A stretch of DNA of 64,000 nt, taken from Rikenellaceae bacterium (lineage in GTDB: Bacteria; Bacteroidota; Bacteroidia; Bacteroidales; Rikenellaceae). Below the pieces are notes generated by a model. The model was not told where the DNA came from. It was given only the letters and a program-made list of their open reading frames with translations, and ran no database searches. The stretch spans positions 1 to 64,000 of the forward strand of contig SUZB01000010.1 of assembly GCA_015060115.1 (NCBI GenBank). Direction: 5' to 3'. The position numbers were made by a program, and so were the translations under genes. Positions 44,668 to 52,513 of the stretch are shown piece after piece; the first letter of the stretch is position 1, and the number at the start of each line of letters is the position of its first letter.

Positions 44668-44708
44668 GGCTGGCCGAAAAAATCGGTCGGCCTTTTTTTT
44701 TAAATTTT
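44668..44708 (+). terminator. Rho-independent terminator
   Basis: GGCTGGCCGA pairs with TCGGTCGGCC around AAAAA, followed by eight or more T. It ends the LuxE/LicD operon. Confidence 0.9.
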
Positions 44709-44754
44709 TTTAAAAAAAGTCGTGTTAAAATTTTCACAGACCAAAAATAATACT

Positions 44755-44888
44755 TAACTTTGCATCGATTTTGTTATTCCGAGGAGTGGTTATCGCCAAT
44801 GAGCCTAACCCCAAGGCATCGGAGGGATAGACCATCGGGAGGACAAAAAAGTTAAAACGAGATATAGAATCATTTAAAAATAAAAATT
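44755..44888 (+). promoter_or_regulatory. pckA -7 element and structured 5' leader
   Basis: TAACTTTG (44755-44762) would start transcription near 44769 and give a 120-nt leader. The leader can fold: CCGA...TCGG outside, GTGGTTA with TAACCCC inside, followed by a purine-rich 'ggagggatag' and 'gggaggac' stretch. No known riboswitch class is recognised. No good -33 box is seen. Confidence 0.45.
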
Positions 44889-46493
44889 ATGGCTACTATT
44901 GATTTATCAAAGTACGGTATTACCGGCGTAGAGGAGGTTTTGTACAACCCCTCATACGAGACTCTCTTCGAGGAGGAGACCAAGGAGGGCCTTACTGGTT
45001 TTGACAAGGGTGTCGTAACCGAGATGGGCGCTGTAAATGTGATGACTGGTGTTTACACAGGCCGTTCACCTAAGGATAAGTTCTTCGTAATGGACGAGAC
45101 CACTAAGGATACTATCTGGTGGACTTCGGAGGAGTACAAGAACGACAACAAGCCCGTAACGAAGGAGACTTGGGCTGAACTTAAGAAGTTGGCTTCTAAG
45201 GAGCTTTCTAACAAGAAGCTCTATGTTATGGATACCTTCTGCGGTGCTAACGAGAACACTCGTCTTAAGATCCGCTTCATCATGGAGGTAGCTTGGCAGG
45301 CACACTTCGTAAAGAATATGTTTATCCGCCCCACCGAGGAGGAGTTGGCAAACTATGGTGAGCCCGACTTCGTAGTGCTCAACGCTTCGAAGGCTAAGGT
45401 TGAGAACTACAAGGAGCTCGGCCTTAACTCTGAGACCGCTGTTGTCTTCAACCTCACCGAGAAGATGCAGGTTATCATCAACACTTGGTATGGTGGTGAG
45501 ATGAAGAAGGGTATGTTCTCTTATATGAACTACCTCCTTCCCTTGAAGGGCATCGCATCTATGCACTGCTCGGCTAACACCAACGAGAAGGGCGAGACCG
45601 CTATCTTCTTCGGTTTGTCGGGTACAGGTAAGACCACCCTCTCTACCGATCCTAAGCGTCAGCTTATCGGTGATGACGAGCACGGCTGGGACGATGACGG
45701 CGTATTTAACTTCGAGGGCGGCTGCTACGCTAAGGTTATCAACCTCTCGAAGGAGAACGAGCCCGACATCTGGAACGCCATCCGTCGTGATGCCTTGTTG
45801 GAGAATGTAACTGTTGATGAGAACGGCAAGATCGACTTCTCGGATAAGTCGGTTACCGAGAATACTCGTGTATCTTACCCCATCAACCACATCAACAACA
45901 TCGTGAAGCCCGTATCTAAGGCTCCCGCAGCAAAGAAGGTTATCTTCCTTTCGGCAGATGCTTTCGGCGTGTTGCCTCCCGTATCTGTACTTACTCCTGA
46001 GCAGACCAAGTACTACTTCCTCTCTGGCTTCACCGCTAAGTTGGCAGGTACTGAGCGCGGTATCACCGAGCCTACTCCTACCTTCTCGGCTTGCTTCGGC
46101 GCTGCATTCCTCTCACTCCACCCCACAAAGTATGGTGAGGAGCTCGTTAAGCGTATGCAGGAGTCTGGCGCTACCGCTTACCTCGTAAATACTGGTTGGA
46201 ACGGTACAGGCAAGCGTATCTCTATCAAGGATACCCGTGGTATTATCGACGCTATCCTCGATGGCTCTATCGACAAGGCAGAGACCAAGCAGATTCCTAT
46301 CTTCGACTTCAAGGTGCCCACAGCATTGCCCGGCGTAGACCCCGCAATCTTGGATCCCCGCGACACCTATGCAGATGCTTCGGAGTGGAACACTAAGGCC
46401 GAGGATCTTGCAGGTCGCTTTATCAAGAACTTCTCGAAGTTCACCACCAACGAGGAGGGTAAGGCTCTTGTAGCTGCTGGTCCCCAGTTGTAA
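44889..46493 (+). CDS. pckA: Phosphoenolpyruvate carboxykinase (ATP)
   Basis: Interconverts oxaloacetate and phosphoenolpyruvate with ATP/ADP. In many anaerobic Bacteroidales it works toward oxaloacetate and succinate. The 534-aa protein has the kinase loop [15 protein letters not shown], the second metal site [30 protein letters not shown] and [17 protein letters not shown]. Length and motif order match ATP-type PckA. Codon usage appears highly biased, which fits high expression. It has its own leader and terminator. Confidence 0.97.
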   Translation: MATIDLSKYGITGVEEVLYNPSYETLFEEETKEGLTGFDKGVVTEMGAVNVMTGVYTGRSPKDKFFVMDETTKDTIWWTSEEYKNDNKPVTKETWAELKKLASKELSNKKLYVMDTFCGANENTRLKIRFIMEVAWQAHFVKNMFIRPTEEELANYGEPDFVVLNASKAKVENYKELGLNSETAVVFNLTEKMQVIINTWYGGEMKKGMFSYMNYLLPLKGIASMHCSANTNEKGETAIFFGLSGTGKTTLSTDPKRQLIGDDEHGWDDDGVFNFEGGCYAKVINLSKENEPDIWNAIRRDALLENVTVDENGKIDFSDKSVTENTRVSYPINHINNIVKPVSKAPAAKKVIFLSADAFGVLPPVSVLTPEQTKYYFLSGFTAKLAGTERGITEPTPTFSACFGAAFLSLHPTKYGEELVKRMQESGATAYLVNTGWNGTGKRISIKDTRGIIDAILDGSIDKAETKQIPIFDFKVPTALPGVDPAILDPRDTYADASEWNTKAEDLAGRFIKNFSKFTTNEEGKALVAAGPQL

Positions 46494-46537
46494 TTTCTTG
46501 TAAAAAAGGGGCTATCTTTTGAGGCCTCAATCTAAAT

Positions 46538-46578
46538 AGCGAATGGGAAATACCACTATTTCCCGTTCGCTTTTTTTT
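46538..46578 (+). terminator. Terminator of pckA
   Basis: AGCGAATGGGAAATA pairs with TATTTCCCGTTCGCT, followed by seven or more T. Same hairpin family as the one after infC. Confidence 0.9.
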
Positions 46579-46808
46579 AGTTGTTAGTTATTAGTTGTTA
46601 GAGTTGCGCTCCGAGGGAGCGCAAGCTGAAGCAGAGGGGCATAAGGGGCACGAGGGGCACGAGGGGAGATAGACCGTAGGACATTAAGACCTTAAGACCA
46701 TTACGAGGTCGGGTATCACATATTCTCTTACTCGTCTTACTGTCTTATTGGTCCTATCGTCTTAAAAATCTCTAACAACCAACAACTAAAAACTAATAAC
46801 TAACAACT
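46579..46808. repeat. Composite intergenic repeat
   Basis: It has 'gttgttagttattagttg', a 'gcgctccgagggagcgc' palindrome, 9-mers (aggggcacg, aggggcacg, agggg...), and a 'gaccttaagaccattacgag' block in 9-bp phase. It ends in 'taacaaccaacaacta'. No gene. Confidence 0.8.
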
Positions 46809-46827
46809 ATCTTTCCTCTTTTTTTCG

Positions 46828-46835
46828 TATCTTTG
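46828..46835 (+). promoter_or_regulatory. -7 element TATCTTTG upstream of obg
   Basis: TATCTTTG lies 38 bp before the obg ATG. The -33 is weak. Confidence 0.5.
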
Positions 46836-46873
46836 CAACCGAAATAGATTAGACGATATAAAACACTAACAAT

Positions 46874-47890
46874 ATGGCAGGTAGTAACTTTGTAGACTAT
46901 GTAAAGATTTTTGCACGCTCAGGACACGGTGGAGCTGGTTCGTGCCACTTCCGTCGCGAGAAGTTTGTCGCCTTCGGAGGCCCCGATGGTGGCGATGGCG
47001 GTAAGGGCGGTAGCATCATCTTGCAGGGCGACAGCCAGTATTGGACACTTATCCACCTTAAGTATAAGCGCCACCAGTTTGCCGAGGATGGCGAGAATGG
47101 CCACGGCGCACGCTCTACGGGTGCCGATGCCAAGGATATCATTATCCCCGTGCCTCTGGGTACGGTGGCCAAGCAGGTATTCACCGACGAGGAGACGGGT
47201 GAGACATATACCGAGGTTGTCGGCGAGGTTACGGAGCACGGCGAGCAACTTGTGTTGCTCAAGGGTGGTCGTGGTGGTCTTGGCAACTGGCACTTCCGCA
47301 CCGCTACCAACCAGACACCGCGCTATGCACAGCCTGGCGAGGAGGGCAAGGAGGGCGCCTTTGTCCTTGAGCTTAAGGTGCTTGCTGATGTAGGCCTTGT
47401 GGGCTTCCCCAATGCGGGTAAGTCTACCTTGCTATCGGTGGTCTCGGCTGCCAAGCCTAAGATTGCAAACTACGCCTTCACCACCTTGGAGCCTAACCTC
47501 GGCATCGTCTCGGTGCGTGATGACCACTCATTCGTTATGGCCGACATCCCAGGTATTATCGAGGGTGCTCACGAGGGTAGGGGTCTTGGTACACGCTTCC
47601 TAAGGCATATCGAGCGTAACTCTGTTCTGCTCTTTATGGTGCCGGCAGATAGCGACGATATCGCTGCCGACTATGAGGTGTTGCTCGGCGAGCTTACGCA
47701 GTATAACCCTGAGTTGCTCGACAAGCGCCGACTGCTCGCTATCACCAAGTGCGATATGCTTGATGACGAGCTAATGGAGGAGATGAAGTCGCACCTGCCA
47801 GAGGGCATAGAGTCGATATTTATCTCGTCGGTAGCAAATATGAATATCACCCAGCTTAAGGATATGCTCTGGCGTGCATTGCAGGAGTAA
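46874..47890 (+). CDS. obg: GTPase Obg (CgtA)
   Basis: Obg helps 50S subunit assembly and links it to the nutrient state. The 338-aa protein has the glycine-rich Obg fold at the N-terminus ([33 protein letters not shown]), then the G domain with [12 protein letters not shown], switch [15 protein letters not shown] and a TKCD. The variable C-terminal domain is absent, as in many short Obg proteins. Monocistronic. Confidence 0.96.
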   Translation: MAGSNFVDYVKIFARSGHGGAGSCHFRREKFVAFGGPDGGDGGKGGSIILQGDSQYWTLIHLKYKRHQFAEDGENGHGARSTGADAKDIIIPVPLGTVAKQVFTDEETGETYTEVVGEVTEHGEQLVLLKGGRGGLGNWHFRTATNQTPRYAQPGEEGKEGAFVLELKVLADVGLVGFPNAGKSTLLSVVSAAKPKIANYAFTTLEPNLGIVSVRDDHSFVMADIPGIIEGAHEGRGLGTRFLRHIERNSVLLFMVPADSDDIAADYEVLLGELTQYNPELLDKRRLLAITKCDMLDDELMEEMKSHLPEGIESIFISSVANMNITQLKDMLWRALQE

Positions 47891-47981
47891 CCTATGCGCG
47901 ATATTATATATAGGTATCGAAGTAGAAAAGAGCGTAAATCGAGTAATTTTTAAGATTTTTTAGACTTTTAGCTCCAAAAAA

Positions 47982-48012
47982 TTTGCAGATTCAAAAAAAA
48001 GGAGTACTTTTG
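47982..48012 (+). promoter_or_regulatory. Promoter of tRNA-Thr
   Basis: TTTG (47982-47985), 19 bp, TACTTTTG (48005-48012), 37 bp before the tRNA. Confidence 0.7.
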
Positions 48013-48048
48013 TGCACTCTTTCATAGGAGTAAAGGTTTAAGGTTATT

Positions 48049-48122
<74 letters not shown>

Positions 48123-48129
48123 CGAAAAG

Positions 48130-48162
48130 CAAGTGCTGCCCAAAGGGTAGCACTTGTTTTTT
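48130..48162 (+). terminator. Terminator of tRNA-Thr
   Basis: CAAGTGCTGCCC pairs with GGGTAGCACTTG, followed by six T. Confidence 0.9.
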
Positions 48163-48243
48163 GTTTCCTACTGACGAGGGTTTAAGGAGTGGCCTCTAAA
48201 GCCCTCCTTCTCAAAGGAGGGTTTGGGTGGATTGTAAATATAA

Positions 48244-48292
48244 CCCTGTGGGTGCTTCAGCACCCACGAGTTCAAGCCTCGTCAACAGCTCA
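48244..48292 (+). repeat. tRNA-Thr 3' fragment, copy 2, with adjacent hairpin
   Basis: Bases 48265-48292 equal the resident tRNA 3' end exactly. A GTGGGTGCT/AGCACCCAC hairpin (about 48248-48267) leads into it. The gap before it holds a 'cctccttctcaaaggagg' repeat also related to about 6530. No full tRNA is present. Confidence 0.85.
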
Positions 48293-48414
48293 AAGAATTA
48301 AAAGCAAGTGCCACCGCAAGGTGGCATTTGTCGTTTATGTATACTGCTATGCTTGCATAAAGCGGTATATATAAACGGCAAATTACCGCAACGCGGCTTG
48401 CTTTTAATTCTTTG
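48291..48414. repeat. 124-bp palindromic element between tRNA fragments
   Basis: Perfect 18-bp ends CAAAGAATTAAAAGCAAG (48291-48308) and its complement (48397-48414). Inside, 'cgtttatgtatactgc' pairs with 'gcggtatatataaacg' around a 'tatgcttgcata' centre. A local GCCACCGCAAGGTGGC hairpin is also present. Likely a MITE, or the end of a lost element. Confidence 0.75.
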
Positions 48415-48460
48415 ACAGCGCCCCCGCGGCAGCGGTGAGGCAAGCCAAGCGTAGCGAAGG

Positions 48461-48480
48461 CAAGTCTCGTCAACAGCTCA
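48461..48480 (+). repeat. tRNA-Thr 3' fragment, copy 3 (partial)
   Basis: Twenty bases, 'caagtctcgtcaacagctca', match the resident tRNA 3' end with one change (C to T). It marks the left edge of the Cas12f region. Confidence 0.75.
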
Positions 48481-48511
48481 CTAATTTATCAAAAAAACCT
48501 TTGTCAAATTC

Positions 48512-48542
48512 TTTGATTTTCAATAAATTATTTCTACCTTTG
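48512..48542 (+). promoter_or_regulatory. Distal promoter of cas12f
   Basis: TTTG (48512-48515), 19 bp, TACCTTTG (48535-48542). The -7 lies inside a small palindrome, CTACctttGTAG. Confidence 0.65.
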
Positions 48543-48647
48543 TAGTAGAATGGGAGGTGTGCCTTGCAAAGTTTGCGGTCTTGGCGCAAAGGAAATACAT
48601 TTTCACTTATTAAGCATTAGAAAGCAACACATTTAGTCTCTTAATTC

Positions 48648-48680
48648 AATAATTATTACTACCTTTGTAGTATGATGGAT
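48648..48680 (+). promoter_or_regulatory. Second copy of the promoter/palindrome unit
   Basis: 'attattactacctttgtag' repeats the 48525-48545 unit, with TACTACctttGTAGTA as the palindrome and TACCTTTG at 48660-48667. The two copies are about 125 bp apart. A third -7 (TAGCTTTG, 48716-48723) is close to the ATG. The palindrome could be an operator. Confidence 0.5.
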
Positions 48681-48738
48681 GATGCAACATCTATAAATCT
48701 ATATCACAAAATTATTAGCTTTGTGAAAAACTAAAAAT

Positions 48739-50205
48739 ATGGCTAACGAATTCACTTGTATTACTCGCAAGATTGAGGTACACCTTCACAAGCATGGCGA
48801 TAGCGATGAAGCAATCCAACGCTACAAAGAGGAGTACCGCATGTGGGATGATATCAATAACAACCTATACAAGGCGGCCAACCGCATTGTATCGCATTGT
48901 TTCTTCAATGACACTTATGAGTATAGATTGAAATTGCACTCTCCGCGCTTTCAAGAGATAGAGAAGTTGTTGAGCAACCCAAAGCGCAACAAGTTATCTG
49001 ACGACGATATAAAGGAGTTGAAGGCAGAACGCAAACTATTGTTCTCTGATTTTAAGAGTCAGCGACAAACATTTTTGCGTGGAGGCATAGAAACTGGCAC
49101 AAACCCAGAGCAAAACTCTACATACAAAGTTATTAGTAACGAATTTATAGATTGCATACCATCTGAAGTACTAACCAACCTCAACCAAAATATATCCTCC
49201 ACATATAGAGAATACACACTGGATGTGGAGAGAGGTATTAGAACTATACCCAATTTTAAGAAAGGTATTCCTGTCCCGTTTTCCATAAAACAACACGGCG
49301 AGATTGCGTTGAAAAAGCGAGATGATGGTACTATCTATGTGCGCTTTCCTAAAGGTTTAGAATGGGATTTGAATTTTGGTCGTGATCGTAGCAATAATCG
49401 CGAGATTGTTGAGCGAGTATTAAGCGGACAATACGGAGTTGGCAATTCATCTATTCAAGAATCCAAGAACAAGAAACAATTTCTCCTGCTTGTTGTTAAG
49501 ATTCCCAAAGAGAATAGAGTTCTAGACAAGGAGAGAATCGTAGGTGTGGATTTGGGAGTTAACACCCCACTCTATGCAGCACTCAACGATAACGAATACG
49601 GCGGTATGGGCATTGGCTCGCGAGAACAATTCCTAAAGGTGCGCGAGCGAATGAATGCGCAGAAACGAGAGTTGCAACGCAACCTTCGCCACTCGACAAA
49701 TGGTGGACACGGTCGCTCGCAGAAACTCCAAGCACTCGACCGTTTAGAGGGCAAGGAGCGAAATTGGGTACATCTTCAGAATCATATATTCAGTAAGTCA
49801 ATCATAGAATATGCTCTAAAGAACGATGCTGGAGTAATTCAGATGGAGCGATTAACGGGATTTGGTCGAGATAACAACGAAGAGGTACAAAACGAATATA
49901 AGTATATCCTTCGCTATTGGTCATACTTTGAGTTACAGACTATGATTGAGTATAAGGCGAAGGCGGCTGGTATCGAGGTTAGATATATCAACCCCTACCA
50001 CACAAGTCAAACTTGTAGTTTTTGTGGACACTACGAAAAGGGGCAACGCATTAACCAACCAACCTTTATCTGCAAAAACCCTGATTGCACAAAAGGCAAG
50101 GGTAAGCAAAAGAGCAATGGAGCTTATGAGGGCATAAATGCAGATTGGAATGCTGCAAGAAATATTGCGAGGAGCAACGAATTTGTCGAAAAAAAGAAAA
50201 AATAG
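48739..50205 (+). CDS. cas12f: Cas12f-like miniature CRISPR effector nuclease (type V-F / former V-U3, Cas14-like)
   Basis: A 488-aa RuvC nuclease. Catalytic residues: D271 (IVGVDLGVNTPLY), E370 (GVIQMERLTGF) and D469 (INADWNAARNIA). A zinc finger lies between the last two motifs (C426, C429, C445, C450). The GHGRSQKLQALDRL segment at about 323 and LRYWSYFELQTMIEYKAKAAGIEV match, as I recall, Un1Cas12f1 at equivalent places. The N-terminal 260 residues would be the WED/REC part. TnpB proteins are shorter (about 370-420 aa) and have no array; here a CRISPR-like array follows on the same strand. The gene looks AT-richer than its neighbours and lies in an island behind tRNA-Thr. Guide-directed dsDNA cleavage is inferred. 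Confidence 0.88.
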   Translation: MANEFTCITRKIEVHLHKHGDSDEAIQRYKEEYRMWDDINNNLYKAANRIVSHCFFNDTYEYRLKLHSPRFQEIEKLLSNPKRNKLSDDDIKELKAERKLLFSDFKSQRQTFLRGGIETGTNPEQNSTYKVISNEFIDCIPSEVLTNLNQNISSTYREYTLDVERGIRTIPNFKKGIPVPFSIKQHGEIALKKRDDGTIYVRFPKGLEWDLNFGRDRSNNREIVERVLSGQYGVGNSSIQESKNKKQFLLLVVKIPKENRVLDKERIVGVDLGVNTPLYAALNDNEYGGMGIGSREQFLKVRERMNAQKRELQRNLRHSTNGGHGRSQKLQALDRLEGKERNWVHLQNHIFSKSIIEYALKNDAGVIQMERLTGFGRDNNEEVQNEYKYILRYWSYFELQTMIEYKAKAAGIEVRYINPYHTSQTCSFCGHYEKGQRINQPTFICKNPDCTKGKGKQKSNGAYEGINADWNAARNIARSNEFVEKKKK

Positions 50206-50215
50206 ATTATCTTTG
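50182..50215 (+). promoter_or_regulatory. Promoter for tracrRNA/array at the cas12f 3' end
   Basis: TATCTTTG (50208-50215) starts 3 bp after the cas12f stop codon. TTTG (50182-50185) lies 22 bp upstream, slightly longer than usual. A transcript would start near 50222. Confidence 0.55.
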
Positions 50216-50221
50216 CAATCA

Positions 50222-50419
50222 AGAATAGTTCTTTGATATAGGATGTATATACGAATTTCAATTACCACCCCAATGGGGTGAGGGCGTGTTGGAGCGCCTT
50301 AGTTTGAGGTTTGATACTAAAAATTGAGATGATGGAGGTCATTTCGATAATCAAGCACTCAAAAAATCTACTTAATTTTTAAGATATATAGTTGGAGTTC
50401 ACCATATTCCAACCAATAA
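50222..50419 (+). ncRNA. Candidate tracrRNA of the Cas12f system
   Basis: The non-coding gap between cas12f and the array has several stem-loops: CACCCC/GGGGTG (50266-50280), GGCG/CGCC (50283-50298), and a two-part stem TTTGAG..TTGAT (50303-50315) with ATCAA..CTCAAA (50350-50363). Near its 3' end, GTTGGAGTTCAC (about 50391-50402) can pair with the repeat's AAGTGGATATCCAAC by 6 + 3 bp, as an anti-repeat would. A degenerate repeat-like segment, ctacttaatttttaag, lies just before. Boundaries are estimated; expression is not shown. Confidence 0.6.
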
Positions 50420-50652
50420 GGTGCATGGCACTTCATTTTTAAGTGGATATCCAACACCTTGTAAATTGCATTTGTGATTTCTATTGGTGCATGGCACTAC
50501 ATTTTTAAGTGGATATCCAACGGTTAAATATGGCAACTAAAGAGATCAAGGGTGCATGGCACTACATTTTTAAGTGGATATCCAACTCAAATGGATGCAG
50601 CAACTATCACCCATAAGGTGCATGGCACTACATTTTTATGTGGATTTATCCC
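50420..50652 (+). CRISPR. Short CRISPR array, four 36-bp repeats, three spacers
   Basis: Repeats at 50420-50455, 50486-50521, 50551-50586 and 50617-50652. The unit begins GGTGCATGGCACTACA and ends TTTTTAAGTGGATATCCAAC. Repeat 1 has one change (CTTCA for CTACA). Repeats 2 and 3 are identical. Repeat 4 is degenerate at its 3' end (ATGTGGATTTATCCC), as a terminal repeat often is, so transcription runs on the plus strand. Spacers are 30, 29 and 30 bp and unrelated to each other. The repeat holds GTGC/GCAC and GGATATCC palindromes and ends in AAC. A CCACTTCC/GGAAGTGG hairpin follows at 50651-50673. Confidence 0.93.
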
Positions 50653-50673
50653 ACTTCCCCGCCAAGGAAGTGG

Positions 50674-50966
50674 TTAGAGGGACACGAGGGACACAAGTGG
50701 CACAAGAGTCGGAGAACCGAACCATTTAATAACCTCTTCCTCAAAAAAAACATTTTAACCCATCGTAACTCATTTTAACCCAAAGCGCAGTTAATAGGGA
50801 ATTTAGGAAATTAGAGAATTTAAGGAGGTTAGGGAGTGCGCTAACGACAATTATCCCAAACTCACTCGGTGAGCGAGTGCGGTGGTGGCTATGTGGCAAC
50901 CCCGATACCGCCGAGAGGCATAATCTGCAAATAATCACAAATTTTAGGAAATATTTTGTGGCAAAG
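50674..50966. other. Gap between the CRISPR array and L31, no gene seen
   Basis: It contains 'gggacacgagggacacaag' 9-mers, a repeated 'cattttaaccca' pair (about 50752-50782), 'gggaatttaggaaattagag' units and a CTCACTCGGTGAGCGAG hairpin (about 50851-50880). No third tRNA-type repeat is found here, so the right edge of the island is undefined. Confidence 0.55.
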
Positions 50967-50997
50967 TTTGCGGGTTAGGAAAAAAGTGTTACCTTTG
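50967..50997 (+). promoter_or_regulatory. Promoter of rpmE2
   Basis: TTTG (50967-50970), 19 bp, TACCTTTG (50990-50997), 39 bp before the ATG. Confidence 0.75.
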
Positions 50998-51036
50998 CCG
51001 CCGAATTAAGTACTTAATTATAACAAAAAGACGAAA

Positions 51037-51303
51037 ATGAAAAAGGGTATTCATCCGGAGAATTATCGTTTAGTGGCGTTCAAGGATATGTCGAACGACC
51101 ACGTGTTTTTGTGCAGGTCCGCCGTTTCGACAAAGGAGACCATCGAGGTGAACGGCGAAACCTATCCCGTGTATAAGATGGAAATCTCTAACACATCTCA
51201 CCCCTTCTATACAGGTCAGATGAAGTTGGTAGACACCGCCGGTCGTGTGGATAAGTTTATGAGCCGTTACGCAAAGCGCTACGATAAGAAGAACAAGCAG
51301 TAA
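51037..51303 (+). CDS. rpmE2: Ribosomal protein L31, type B
   Basis: An 88-aa 50S protein. MKKGIHPENYRLVAFKDMS and SNTSHPFYTGQMKLVDTAGRVDKFMSRYAKR are the L31 signatures. The zinc-binding CxxC motif of type A L31 is absent, so this is the zinc-independent type B form. Strong promoter upstream and terminator downstream. Confidence 0.97.
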   Translation: MKKGIHPENYRLVAFKDMSNDHVFLCRSAVSTKETIEVNGETYPVYKMEISNTSHPFYTGQMKLVDTAGRVDKFMSRYAKRYDKKNKQ

Positions 51304-51326
51304 TCGCTTGTTACTCCTAAGTTAGG

Positions 51327-51358
51327 AGAGGGTTGCACAAGTGCAATCCTCTTTTTTT
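51327..51358 (+). terminator. Terminator of rpmE2
   Basis: AGAGGGTTGCAC pairs with GTGCAATCCTCT around AA, followed by seven T. Confidence 0.9.
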
Positions 51359-51535
51359 GTAGTTTTTAGTTGTTAGTTGTTAGTTGTTAGTTGCGCTCCG
51401 TTGGAGCGCAGAAGGTTTTTTAAGACCTTAGGACTTTAGGACCTTAAGACCGTTACGAGGTCGGGTATCATATAGTCTTACTCGTCTTAGAAAAATCTCT
51501 AACAACTAACAACTAATCTCTAACAACTAAAAAAA
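51359..51535. repeat. Composite intergenic repeat
   Basis: It has 'tagttgttagttgttagttg', a 'gcgctccgttggagcgcaga' palindrome, 9-mers in phase (agaccttag, gactttagg, accttaaga, ccgttacga), and 'taacaactaacaactaat'. No gene. Confidence 0.8.
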
Positions 51536-51554
51536 CGAATTTATAGCATTTTTC

Positions 51555-51585
51555 TTGGCGGGCTCGATTTTTTGTACTACCTTTG
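51555..51585 (+). promoter_or_regulatory. Promoter of mqnA
   Basis: TTG (51555-51557), 20 bp, TACCTTTG (51578-51585). A GGGG/CCCC hairpin lies in the short leader. Confidence 0.7.
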
Positions 51586-51651
51586 CAATGATAAAGCGGG
51601 GTGTAAAAACTCTCCCCACAATGTTAAACCAATAATTACTGGCTATGGACG

Positions 51652-52422
51652 ATGGTTATCATTCCAAAAATAACAGCCGTATCGTATCTCAATACGATAC
51701 CCTTCGTCTATGGACTCAAGCACGCAGATAGCCTGCGAGCTGAGTTGCTATTGGCACCACCTGCCGACTGCGCACGCAACTACATAGAGGGCAAAGCCGA
51801 CATAGCCCTACTTCCCGCAGCCGTAGTTCCCCAGCTGAAAGATACCAACATCATTACCGACTACTGCATTGGTGCAGTGGGCGCAGTACGCACCGTAACG
51901 GTGATGTCGAATGAGCCAATATCGGCTATCAAGCGTATATGGCTCGACCCACACTCACGCACCTCGGTGCAGCTATGTGGCTATCTTGCTCAGCACAAGT
52001 GGCATATTGCGCCTGAGTGGCTTGCAATGACCGACTACAAGATTGTCGATACTCCGCAAGAGGGCGATGCCTACCTGCTTATTGGCGACAAGGTTTTTGG
52101 CTACGAAGGTCGCTTTAAGTATGTCTACGACTTAGCCGTTGAGTGGCGCGAGCTCACATCGCTACCCTTTGCCTTTGCTGTATGGGTGGCTCGCAAGGGC
52201 GTATCCTACGAGGTGATAGATGCCCTGCAACACGCGCTGACCTTTGGCGTGGAGCATATCTGGGAGGCTATCATGGAGCTTGGCTACACGGGCAACGATG
52301 GTGGCATCTCGGCCTACGAATATCTAACACGCAACATCGACTTTATCCTCGACGACGAGAAGCATAAGGCGCTTAAGAAGTTCTGGGACGCAGGACTCAA
52401 GGTAACGCCCCGATCCTATTAA
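51652..52422 (+). CDS. mqnA: Chorismate dehydratase MqnA (futalosine pathway)
   Basis: MqnA turns chorismate into 3-enolpyruvylbenzoate, the first step of the futalosine menaquinone route; MqnE, encoded in the fusion at 25.8-28.0 kb, acts next. The 256-aa periplasmic-binding-protein fold has the VSYLNTIPFVYGL N-terminus, ADIALLPAAVVPQL, a LDPHSRTSVQL segment and AYLLIGDKVF. Length fits the family. Single gene; a structured region separates it from corA. Confidence 0.92.
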   Translation: MVIIPKITAVSYLNTIPFVYGLKHADSLRAELLLAPPADCARNYIEGKADIALLPAAVVPQLKDTNIITDYCIGAVGAVRTVTVMSNEPISAIKRIWLDPHSRTSVQLCGYLAQHKWHIAPEWLAMTDYKIVDTPQEGDAYLLIGDKVFGYEGRFKYVYDLAVEWRELTSLPFAFAVWVARKGVSYEVIDALQHALTFGVEHIWEAIMELGYTGNDGGISAYEYLTRNIDFILDDEKHKALKKFWDAGLKVTPRSY

Positions 52423-52440
52423 AGAAGCCGTTGGGCGTAA

Positions 52441-52513
52441 GCCTTGCGACTTCTTACCTCCGACCTATGAGGCGTTCATTGTATTCCGCCTCAAGCAAGG
52501 CCCTGATAGGGCA
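52441..52513 (+). ncRNA. Structured RNA candidate between mqnA and corA
   Basis: GCCTTGC (52441-52447) pairs with GCAAGGC (52495-52501). Inside, GAGGCG (52469-52474) pairs with CGCCTC (52487-52492). A CCCT-gat-AGGG hairpin follows directly. It may be a leader or attenuator for corA, or the terminator region of mqnA. No T run follows, and I do not recognise a known riboswitch class. Confidence 0.45.

Noticed and set aside
47893-47952. 19-codon ORF after obg (starts MRDIIYRYR)
   Set aside because: Too short, very basic and AT-rich, no conservation can be shown, and no promoter or ribosome site is seen.
48739-50205. IS200/IS605 TnpB transposon accessory gene
   Set aside because: Length, GHG segment, the adjoining array and the lack of a TnpA gene or IS605 ends fit Cas12f better. 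TnpB stays as the main alternative.
50653-50966. Right-hand attachment site of the tRNA-Thr island
   Set aside because: No copy of the tRNA 3' end is found to the right of the array in the window, so no right boundary can be set.
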